From positions 4,408,850-4,472,849 of the forward strand of contig NC_134284.1 in assembly GCF_949628215.1 (NCBI RefSeq): a stretch of DNA of 64,000 nucleotides. The letters run 5' to 3'. Under the pieces are notes generated by a model, which saw only the letters and a list, made by a program, of their open reading frames with translations, was not told the origin of the DNA and made no database searches. Position 1 is the stretch's first letter; each line of letters begins with the position of its first letter. Shown here piece after piece: positions 50,586 to 61,600 of this stretch. Made by a program: the position numbers and the translations under genes. The DNA is from Phalacrocorax aristotelis. Lineage: Eukaryota; Chordata; Aves; Suliformes; Phalacrocoracidae.

Positions 50586-51990
50586 GGAAAAGATCTGTAG
50601 ATAGAAGTATTGTCTTTTATTAGATCAGTTGGAATATTTGGAAAAGTTAGGCTCGCAGGCACACAAGTCTCTCTTCCATGTGTGAGACAGAAAGAGCAGC
50701 AAAATAAAAGTAGAGACCAGTTGCTCAAGGAGAGCAGACATACATCAATTCAGCCATCTTTAAAAAAAAAAAGCAGTCAGTGCCTGTAAAAGAGACAGGA
50801 TGATATGGGGCAGGGCGGAACAGGGGACAAAGACAAAGATAGTTACCTCTAGGGAAAAAAGACATTGGTTGTTGCATTTGAAACACAGGTTAGTCTGGGA
50901 GAGTAGGAAGGGAGATTAAAATGTGGTAGAAAACCACTCTCTTGCATCCATGGTTTTTGGCACCCAGCAGAGTTATGAGTTTTGCTTATCAAAATTTCAA
51001 AGATATTTGTAGGTTTTACCTGAGCATAGGGGCATAATGTGTGAGCAATCGGAGAGGAAGCAATGAGAGATCAGAAACATGGTGACTAGTGAGAGGTGTT
51101 CACAGATAGGTACTTTTTTCCTTTGTAGACTGCATCAGTTCGCTCTGATATGTAGTTTTTGCTTAGTTTTACATACATAATAGCTGTTTTGATGGCAATT
51201 GACTGGGATAAACTGTATTATATTCCTGAAAGCGCAGCTGTAGAATTGAGATAGTGGTGGTTCTGTTGAGAGACTGTTTACTACAGTAATAATAGAGATA
51301 TGTTGTTTGATTTTACATTTTGTGCTCAAATATGGTCTTCATCCATTCAGTGTCTTTGGAGTGTACCTAGGATGTTTCTGATGGTGAGTTTTCTGAAGCT
51401 AGAGACTGCTGGAAGGCAAAGGTGGTTCTTGGAAGACACCTTCAAAGTGGCATCTTCTGGAATTGCTTATACTTGGTAAATGATTTTCTCTTTAAGTACT
51501 GAGTACAGTGTTATCTGACAGCTGTAATTCCCTCTGTGACGCTCAGGTATCTTTCAAACAAACATGTTCTTTTTATAGAAGTGTACTTTTTGACTAAAAG
51601 TTTTCTTTGGATGGTTGATGGTTCTTTGGATGGTATCATGAGATTTTTCTTCCAAGAGAATGGAATGGCATCTGAAGATGCCTGATTTGTGTGTGTGTGT
51701 GTGTGTGTGTTTCAGATGACTGTAGGTTTTTGGAGTTAAGTTTGTTAGTCTGTGGTTTTCTGTGCCATTTACATAATTTTAGTTTGTAGATTACTATCCT
51801 AGGTATTGATCTCAATACCTAGGAAAGGATCTTAGTATAGGAGTATTTCAGAGGCAGTTTGTCAAAAAAAGTCATGATTATTGAATTTATGATTGCAATT
51901 AGCGAGGAAGTCCAGACTTCTGGTCATCATGATGAGGATGTTATTCATATGTCTTATGACATATGGACCTGGTGGTACGTATCTGATGGT
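50586..51990 (-). mobile_element. Penelope-like element fossil (GIY-YIG type), antisense
   Basis: The plus strand reads as the reverse complement of a Penelope-like retroelement well known from turtles and crocodilians. From left to right it covers the 3' end (50586-50700), a decayed GIY-YIG endonuclease and the reverse transcriptase. On the minus strand, at about 51206-51138, the frame reads IIQFIPVNCHQNSYYVCKTK and then QKL...RAN, matching the Penelope IQC..C...YVGET.Q.L..R.N endonuclease core. The glycine after YV is now cysteine. At 51957-51937 the frame reads RHMNNI in place of the catalytic RYMDDI. The element is old, broken by stops and indels, and carries a (TG)n tract at 51688-51710. 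The right boundary is uncertain. Confidence 0.72.
51688..51710 (+). repeat. (TG)n microsatellite
   Basis: About eleven TG dinucleotides, inside the Penelope-like fossil. Just before it, GGCATC-TGAA-GATGCC (51667-51682) forms a perfect 6-bp stem hairpin. Confidence 0.9.
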
Positions 51991-54900
51991 GAGTAGTTAT
52001 TCTTTTATTTAGCTTTGAAAGCTGCTGCTTCTGTTTAAGATATGAGGAAGGGTTTGTGTGCCCAAAAGTTTATCTAGCATGTTCAACAATGCCAGCTGCC
52101 CTAATCCTGCTTCTGTCCATAGACCATTTTGGTTACAACAAAGTGCTGTGGGAGAAATAAAACCTTTTTGCCTTTCAAGCCTCCTTTTTCTTAGTTTGTC
52201 TGCACTCAAGCTGACCTTTGCTAGCTCTGTTTCTAATTCTCCTCGTATACTCATTTTTAGTAGGGGATATATGTTGTAAGTAACCAAGGTCAAATTTCTG
52301 AGCCCTTGTATGTTAACCCAATGATTTCTAGCCCCCTTTAATCCTTTCCTACACCAGCAGCTGTAGTAATAAGGGTCAAGGGGCTGCTAGGGATTGAGGT
52401 CATTAGCTTTTGGGTTGTATGTATTCATTTTGTTGGTGTGTTTCACTGATCGGTCTTAATGGTTATTATCCATTTAGTTGTATGGTATTAGAACAGCATT
52501 TGACCTTTCCAGCAACCTGAATGTTTGATTATTAAGTTTATTTTACTTTGACTGTAAACTGGATGCTGCTTTTTAGATATGGAAAGAAATTGTCTTTCAT
52601 CATGCTGTGAACTGTCTATATTAGGTTCAAAACCTCAACATTAATGTGTATAAAGTCAGATCCTGCTGAAGGAATGGAAAATATCCATTGATTTCAATGA
52701 AATCTTTTAGGGCTCCCATTGATATTAATGATAATTTAATGGGAAAGGACTTGGATCCTTATTGTTTGCAACAAGTAAACTGCTAGGTTTTATATTATTG
52801 CTTAAACCAGCACCTTTATCATTGCTTCATCATTTATTTATATGATAGTCATCTTTCTTTGATAGAACCACCAGAGTACACAGCCTGAATCTTTGGGTCT
52901 ATTGCTATTTTGTAAATGTAGCAAAAAGGGTGAGTGCACACTATCACATAACATACAAGAAAATTAGAGAATTCATGCCCATCAGTTGGTGTCTTTAGCT
53001 GCTCCAGTATAAATGCAAAGCTAAACTGTTAGATTCTTTTCTGCCCAGATTTCCATCACTACTCCCCAAGGAAAGGTAAGAACAGTAGGCACTAGAACAT
53101 AACCTGAAAGTTGACAAATTTGTGCTTTTAAGCAGAAACATCGTATCACACGGTAGACACCTCACTGACTGTGTCATGTTTTTAACACTCTCTTCTCTTG
53201 TAGTTTAAATAGTTTGGTTTATGCTCTAACATTTAAAATGTTCTCTGCTGCTACTGGTGAGAAGCAATTTCTGCACAGTGAGGAGGAAAGAGTTTATCAT
53301 GTTTGGTGATGCTTTTAGTGAAATGGATGCATGCTCACTAGACATTGTACTGAGATCAGCTAACTCATTTCATTAAAAACTCCTTTAGGTGATAGTTATA
53401 TTTGGTTACCACTGAGTTGATGTGGATCTGAACCAGAAACACAGAAGTGAAAGACTTTCTATCCTACTAACAATTTCCTGAGCCTTCCATTCTCCTATAT
53501 TAAGAGGGGTTTTTATAGAGTGGAAAAATGCCCCATCATAAAGCTGTAAGGTTAAAACTGCAGCCCCTCTCCCTTCCCCAACACTCCTTAAACTATGGAT
53601 CTTGTTTGCTATGGGAAGTGAACTGCAGGAGGAAGCCAGATGGCAGCTGTATTGAGCTGCTGCTTTGTTGTGCAGGATGGGTGCCCCTCCTCCCTTCTCC
53701 AAAGCAAATGTTGATTCACGAATGAGGGTTTTATATATCTGAGTGAGGGATTCATATGATTTTTTGTAATGTCTGCTTTTTTAAAAGTTTGCAAAAGAAA
53801 TTGATCCTGTGTTCATAATAAGAAACAGTTTGAGAAGTATATGCGGCAAAGTTCTATAATTTTAAGGTGAACTTTCTAAAGTGGTACACACAGCCATGGT
53901 TATTTTATTACTCTCAGTTAAACTGCCTGAAGTGCTGTACCAGCACAGCATGCTTCTTGTAAAACATATTCCAAAGAGAAAAATTGTTTTATATTTTATG
54001 GTAAAATATAATTATTTTGTCAGTAATGAACTAAAAACCCAGAAAGTGTTAAAATATTTTTAAATTAACAAATTGCTAGCCAGAAAATGTTTACTAAATT
54101 ATAACTGAAAGATGCACTGGATGGACCTGATTTGCTTCATAGAATCTGCACCAAATATTTGAGTGTTTCATGGAACTTAAAAACATTTATTAAAATTCTA
54201 CAATACTTGGAGGTTAATCATCAAGGCTGATATTTTTTTATTTGCATTTTTTCATAAAACAAAGTTGTGTGTAAGTGTGTATACTTTTTAACTGTTGGCA
54301 GACATGTTTGATTACCATTACATCTGTGATGCAGAATATGTAAGAGTTTTAAACTTCCAAGTATGCCAAACTGGATCTTCAGCTAAGATCACACATGTAC
54401 AATGTATAAGGTTTGTAGGATAATTAAATAGAACTTCATTTCTTTCACTGATTACTAAGATCATCTTCTTGTAAATCCAAGAACAACGAATAGTTGTAAC
54501 GAGAGGAGCTTACCATAAGCACTTTTTTTAAATACCCAGTGCTGAATTCTCTCTGGCACAGTTGTCAACAGCATGTTCCAGGCTCTGTCTTTTGCCATAA
54601 ACTGCATTCTAAACACAATGGAAATAGCATAGAAACGTAAGAATTAGGAAATTGTGTTATTAACAAGCTGCATTTTTAACAACCATGGGGGTTTTATTTA
54701 GACTGCCTAGTGTGCAGAATGTGTTTTTTAATGTAAATAGCTACTAAGAAAAAATTCACATCCTCAGATGAACGTCAGAAATGATCCTTAACAAAATATT
54801 TTTAAAGATTATATACCAAATAAGGTAGTGTGGTTTTCCCTGTTCTTTACTTCTTCTCTTTCGTGCCGTCTTTCTCTCTTTCTGATGTCAGTTTATATCT

Positions 54901-55127
54901 TTTATAATGCAGATATAAGATGAGAGAAAATGAGGGAATAACTCTGTAGTACAGGTGGAAACAGTTAAAAGAACTGGGTTGGAATGTTAAAACTGATATT
55001 TCTCCATCTCAACATACCACATTAAAAAGTAGTTTGGGGTGCCTGGCATCTTCATGACTAGTAATATAAGTAAATATCAGCAGTATTCAGGATCATTCAG
55101 AATTGATGTGCATATGGTTTACATATA

Positions 55128-55147
55128 GATAAATAAATAAATAAATA
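55128..55147 (+). repeat. (AAAT)n simple repeat
   Basis: About five tandem ATAA/AAAT units in intergenic DNA. Confidence 0.8.
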
Positions 55148-55259
55148 TGCATTCAATGTCTTTGTGCATATTACAGATGCATAATAGGCAGACATATATG
55201 TTGAAATCTATGTTTCACATCAAACCTCTACAGTATGCTTCATGAGGGAGACAAGACCC

Positions 55260-55570
55260 ATGTGTTTTGCAGAAGCTTTTAAAGCTGTTTCATTTATTTT
55301 ATTAGCCTTTAATGAATGTAATTAGAACCCAAGTAATTAAATGCAATTGTGCTCAGTATGTTCCTGTTGTAAATTGCCCTAAACAATGTGCATGGTGTGA
55401 ACAAATTTGTGGGATTAATAGAGGATAGATAATGTTTTTGGATAGTATTTCACACTAAACGGCCGCAGAGAGAAACAAAGAAGCTGGCGCAGTGTCATTA
55501 ATCTTAGTCAACTGGCAGTTCTGGTGTAATTTGCATGACTTAGGCAGTGACACAAGATGGGGCTAGCTTG
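55260..55570. promoter_or_regulatory. Candidate conserved non-coding element
   Basis: Within AT-rich intergenic DNA this stretch contains an exact POU octamer ATTTGCAT (55529-55536), several homeodomain-type AATTA cores near 55315-55345, a GGATTA site near 55415, and isolated CpGs (near 55460 and 55490) that have survived in CpG-poor surroundings. That mix is typical of developmental enhancers, but no alignment was possible, so the call is weak. Confidence 0.25.
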
Positions 55571-57584
55571 GGATGGGTGTTAGATCACTAGGATACGTAT
55601 GTATTTATTTCTCTTTAGTACTCTGATTTATAAGTAGAAAGAAGTTTGTCTGAAGAAACTGATTAATTCTGTTTTCGTCTTTGTTTTTACCTTAGATTAA
55701 TAAAATTACTGGCAGTATATTGTACATGTTCCTTTGTTTTTATAGTTAGCATATTGGTTTATGGATATTAAAAAACATCTGTGCATCCTTGTCTTCACAG
55801 AAGAAACGCAGATGTGCTGTGATTGGATAGTGTGTTGCTTAGTGGAATAGATTTTCTTTCTTCACTGTGTCTGATGTGTCTCGTTTCCTAGTTTAAAAAA
55901 ACCAGGATACAGTAAGATACTTCCAAATTAGTTTCTGAAAAACATTATAGTCATTGTATTTAGGGTATGCATTTTCATTCTACATTCCCTTTGTCCATAA
56001 TTTTTTCTAAAAATCATTGAATGCATGTAATCTGATTGAGCAGAAGTATAACTCAACAACCATAAAATACTACTTATATTTTAGTGGACTAATGAATTTT
56101 CACAAAATAGCGCTGACCACTGTAGTTAATTTCTACAAAAATTTTAAAATGTCTTGATCTTGGTTGGTTTAAATGTTCTTAAACTTAGAGTTGACTGGAA
56201 ATTTCTGTCAGAGTGAACTGATTTGCTCGAATTCTGAACAGAAATATTCCATTAGTTTGCAGTCAAAATGAAGAATGAATCAAAATTAATTTGAGTCTTG
56301 TTAGATAAGTGTTTCTGTCCCAGGCCCTAACATTGTTTTCAAAATAGTTCCCACAGAAAGCTAAACTTTCTATAAAGGTTATGGTCCTGTTTATGAGAAA
56401 AGGGACCATTGTTCAAAACTCATCTTGACCCAATTCTCGACACTAAAATCTTTCTAGAAACACATTTAGTTGTATATTATCCACTGACTGTTTTGACTAA
56501 AAACTGTGCCAAAAAATGTATGTGCTGAACTTATTAATGTAATATCTCTGGAAGTAGCTACTCTGTTAAATATGTTGCTTAGGGACACCTGATTGTGTTG
56601 TTATTCTGTATGACCATGATGTTAATTCAGTTGTGTAGTAAAATGGAATGATGAGTAAACTGGCAATCTTCAGAAATCCTTAAGAAGTTGCAGTCCTGAC
56701 AGATAAACAGGAAGGGATTACTGCTTCAGCAGTATCAGTGGATCTTTTAATTTTAATTTTTCAACACAGGAAGATTGCACTTAACCAAGTCTGAGGAAGA
56801 ATGAGATAGGGCATTCTGAGGCTGTTTAGCCAAGTAGTTACCTGTTGAGCACATCCTGTGAGCTATTTTTCTTATATTTCTAAAAATATATATTTAATTA
56901 AAGATTTTTAGTCCATTTTAAATTTGCATAGTTAAATAATAAAAATAAGGAATTTAACACAAAATTGCATAGGCAACCTTGAGTCCTCTTAAATGGGTTG
57001 ATAATGATAACAATGCTTGTGTTTATGTCACTATATACATAACAAAATTGTAATAATACTTGTAATAATGTGTAAAATATTTAATAGTTTACTGCAGCAC
57101 TGAATAAACACTGATGAATAGCCATGTTTGCTTACCATGTTGAAATACAAAGTGCTGATGGAAGCGTTGTGGTAACGGTGGGAGGCAAACAGGTATGTTC
57201 CACTGAAACGTGAAAACAACACAATTTTTACACAAAGATTTCTATGGTAAATGTAACAACAAAGACTGACAAGGAAAATTTTCAGGCATTCAGTTAGGCC
57301 ACCTAAATCTGAAGCTGATGTGTCATTAACCATCTTGTCTCCTGAACTGTGAGTAAACAGCGCAAAAGTAACTGAATTTGGATTAAACATATTAACAATT
57401 CTATCTTGAGGAAAAAAGTGTTAGCTATCTATCAGTGATGATGAAGAGGGTTACGATGGCATTAAAAACAATTTGCTTGTAGCAATTTGGGAAAATATAA
57501 AATGCTTAAGATATAGCATGAGTTCTACTGTGAATTTTAATACAGAAAAAAGCATGTTAGGACAGTAGAACAAAGTAAATGGAA

Positions 57585-58626
57585 ACTGTCTGGATGGCTG
57601 GGCCCAAAGAGTTGAGGTGAATGGATTTAAATCCAGTTGGCCCCCAGGGACAACCCCAGGGGTCAGTACTGGGACCAGTTCTGTTTAATATCTTTATCAA
57701 TGATCTGGACGAGGGGATCGAGTGCACCCTCAGTAATTTTGCAGGTGACACCAAGTTGAGTGGGAGTGTTGATCTGCTGGAGGGTAGGAAGGCTCTGCAG
57801 AGGGATCTGGACAGGCTGGATCCATGGGCTGAGGCCAATTGTATGAAGTTAAACAACCACAAACAAAGTTTGAAGTTAAACAAAGCCACAACAACCCCAT
57901 GCAACACTACAGGCTGGGGGAGGAGTGGCTGGAGAGCTGCCAGGCGGAAAAGGACCGGGGAGTGTTGGTCGACAGCCGGCTGAACATGAGCCAGCAGTGC
58001 CCAGGTGGCCAAAGCGGTCAACAGCATCTGGCTTGTATCAGGAATGGTGTGGCCAGCAGGAGCAGGGAAGTGATTGCCCCTCTATACTCAGCACTGGTAA
58101 GTCTGCAGCTTGAATACTGTGTTCAGTTTTGGGCCCCTCTGTACAAGAAGGATATTGAGTTGCTGGAGCATGTCCAGAGAAGGTCAACGAAGCTGGTGAA
58201 GGGTCTGGAGAACAAGTCCTGTGGGAGTGGCTGAGGGAACTGGGGTTGTTTAGTCTGGAGAGAAGGAGGTTGAGGGGAGACCTTATTGCCCCTTACAACT
58301 ACCTGAAAGGAGGTTGTAGTGAGGTGTGTGTTGGTCTCTTTTTGCAAGTAACAAGCAATAGGGCAAGAGGAAATGGCCTCAAGTTGCACCAGGGGAGGAT
58401 TAGACTGAGCATTAGGAAAAATTTATTCACTGAAAGCGTTATCAAGCACTGGAACAGACTGCCCAGAGAAGTGGTGGAGTCACCATACCTGGAGATATTC
58501 AAAAGATGTATAGATGTGGTGCTTAGGGACATGGTTTAGTGGTGGGCTTCGCAGTGTCAGGTTTCTTGTCGGACTCAATGATCTTAAGGCTCTTTTCCAA
58601 TGTAAATAAATCTATGATTCTATGAA
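57585..58626 (+). mobile_element. CR1 LINE, 5'-truncated, about 1.0 kb
   Basis: This is a second CR1 copy in the plus orientation, closely related to the one at 48223-50324. It begins within the RT (NWLDG-equivalent region), retains [24 protein letters not shown], and continues through the RT C-terminal region ([24 protein letters not shown] compressed over 58111-58180) to the 3' UTR, ending in two ATTCTATG-type units. The ADD of motif C reads AGD. Compared with the first copy it keeps about 260 bp of the RT C-terminal region but has lost a short segment near 57640, before the GSVLG motif. It is frame-shifted and inactive. Confidence 0.92.
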
Positions 58627-61600
58627 ATATACTGCTGGGTATTTAATGTCACTTGACTGACTTCGATTTTGATGCTTCTTGACTCCCAGATAGTTGAGCA
58701 CATTCTTGGTGTTGTTTCCTTAAGAAGATTAAATTAACAAGTCCTGAGTACTTAAAGTAGTTTTCCTCCATAACCTTTTCATTTTAGAAGTACAAGTAGA
58801 TTCATAGTTCTGAGTCTTCAGTCTGTAGAATTTTAGTCCAGCATAACCTAACTCTACCCAGAGAATTATACTGCTTTAGATAGGTTGCAGTGAAGAAGAG
58901 AATGTGGTCCTTTTTATACAGGAGCACAGCCTATGTTTTTTTCCTATTTATATGGTACATGTTTATGATTATCAAGTAATCTTCAGTGTCAACAAATGCT
59001 ACTACACTTTAGTCTGCATACCTGTAAATATGAAAAAAATGTAAATATGAAAATAAAACTTTCAATAATGCAAGTTTTGAAGATATGCACAGAGGACTAG
59101 CTACTGTCGAGAGCTCTGCTCACATTGAAAAGTCCTGTAGTATAAGAGCTTGAACTTGACTTTCTTATTTTGTGTCAGCTGTACAGCTGTCTCACCATAC
59201 TACAAAACATTCTTGGCATTGTATCTTAGCCAAAATATCTTTTGGGGGGCATAATTCAAAACAGACCAGTATGTTAATCCAAATATTAAGTAATATTTAA
59301 GAAGGCTCCTACTGGCATCCATGCAATTGAAACAATATGGATTTACCTCTTCGCTTTGGCTCAGCAATTACATGTTATTCTTCTCTCTTGTGGAAAAAGG
59401 CACTATTGTTATTTCTTTGATGACCAGTGTAATGTGCAAAACAGCAAAAGTAATTAATTAACAATTCATGAAAGTAGTTGACTCCTATTAATATGCCATT
59501 GACCAAAGCACCACTGTTCAACATTTAAAGACCAGGGACCATAATATTTATTATGAGGTCAGGCATATCGATATAGCATTAAAATGAGTCACATTTAGTA
59601 TACTCCACAGCAATTATGTTAATGCAAAAGGTATCACTGTTACATAGATTTTAAGTGGCAGAAAAGTTACGTGATCCAGAATTTCTTATTTGGCAATTAT
59701 GAAATAATGTAGAGAAGATTATTTATTGGATTTTTTGCACAAATGTTAAGGCACAATGGTCTGCTTACCTGAAACAATTAGTTCTGTAGGAGGCAGAGTT
59801 TCTCTTTTCTGGTCTTCAAATTATTAGCTTATTTATTTTTACATAAGGTTTGGAGAACTTCATCCTTCTGATCCATCAGACCAAATTGCTCTAAGATATA
59901 GATTTCTAGAATAATGGAATTTCCCAAGACTTTTTTCTGTTTTATTTGTTCATAATGAAAAACTTACACTCTCTCCTTCTCTATATATGATCCGATTCTT
60001 GTTCTGCATGTATTTAGTGTTTGTTGTTCCATTAAATGGTATTTTTTTGAGAATAAGAGGTTGTGGGGGAAGAGACCAGTATATCAGACCTGTCTATTTA
60101 CAATCAATGAAGTTGTATTTGGACATGAGTAAGTTTAAAATTTAGGCATGAGTCCAAAATAGAACTGAAATTCAAGTTCACTTTGGTTTTACTTAACAAT
60201 AGTAAGATTTTTCTTTTGGTAATTCTAGTGGATTATATCCATTGTATTTCAGTTATCCAACTAAAAATAATCCTGTCCATTTTTTATTCTAAGCAAAACT
60301 CAAAGGATAGATCCTGAGTAAAATGTAATCAAATTGGAATACCATTGAGAAGTTGAGTTTAATTTTGGCCATTTCTAGGTATGTTATGTTAAAATGGTAT
60401 ATGAAAGAGTCTGGGCTTGAGTTCATTCTAATCTAAAACCTAAAAATACTTTCTTTGGTATGAGTTCACAAAAGTAAAAATGCAAACCTTAAAGAGGTGA
60501 AACCTCCCAATTTCCGGTTTAAAGATCCTCAGAACTTACATGTAAAAGACAATTCACGGATCTCCCTTAATCATGTGATTAATTCTATCACAGTTTGATG
60601 TAAATGGGAGAGAGAATTCCTTATTACACATGAAGAAGCTGAGACACTGGCAAGATCTTCCTAGACTCCACACTGATTCAGACGTCCCAGTACTGCTCTA
60701 ATTCTTGTTCTGCTGCTAATTCTAAACTCAGTGCTCATATCTCTGGTTTTACCTATTTAAGGATTTTGTATCTCTTCCCAGGCATTTACACTTCAGTGGC
60801 TTTGAGGAGATGTGAAAGCTATAGCAAGGGGTGTTTGCAACTTGCTATATTTGAAATAAATAGGATATATAGGAAAATTACAATTTCTTCATGATCCACA
60901 GTGGTAACACTTTGTACCTGGATTTTCTGGAATCAACAAGATAATGATTGATACTGTTTACATTATTGTAGCAGGAGCCTTGTTGCTGATCTAAGTGGGG
61001 AAATTCTTTTGACATAGTTTTGTATTCATGTTGAATTAGTTTGGTAGCTGAAATTGCTAGCACTGTTTAATTAACTCCTTTTCAAAATTCATTTTAAGAC
61101 ATTAACTTGGTGTTAGATGTTATTTCTTATTATTTAAACTTAGGTTTCGATTATATTCTATTTTTAGTTATTAATATTATTAAATGCTATATATTGTTAG
61201 ATGTTATTGTCTTGTTATTAAATGTTGGTTCTTGTTATTAAAGTGGAGAACACCCACATAATTTAATGTAAATATCAAAAAAGAGATGTCCTGACTGAAT
61301 AGTTAAAAATGCTTGAATCATTCCACATTGACCTAAAATAGGTGAGTCTATAGAACTTGCTGGCCACTGCAGGGATTGCTTCCTTCTCTTGTCTTCAAAA
61401 AATTTGCTTGAAGAAAATGGAAATGCAATAGGTTGCAGTGTGGTTTTCAACTATATTGATATTCCAAGTGTTCTTGCACCTTGCATGAAGGGCAAATGGA
61501 ATAAATAATAGCAAGCTATATTTGCTTATTGTTGTTAATATTGGAATTTTTGTTCCACCAGCATGGTATTTAGATGTCTACATGCATGTGCACAGATACA

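Larger units (their letters stand above)
51991..57584. other. Upstream intergenic DNA, segment 4
   Basis: AT-rich DNA. About 52645-52760 has a weak palindromic layout (cagatcct...cattgatttcaatg...ggatcct) typical of an old non-autonomous repeat. The candidate conserved element at 55260-55570 and an (AAAT)n tract are also here. No gene was seen. Confidence 0.7.

Noticed and set aside
53406..53702. 98-codon minus-strand open frame with cysteine and serine clusters
   Set aside because: No homology or splice context; it overlaps another chance frame on the opposite strand.
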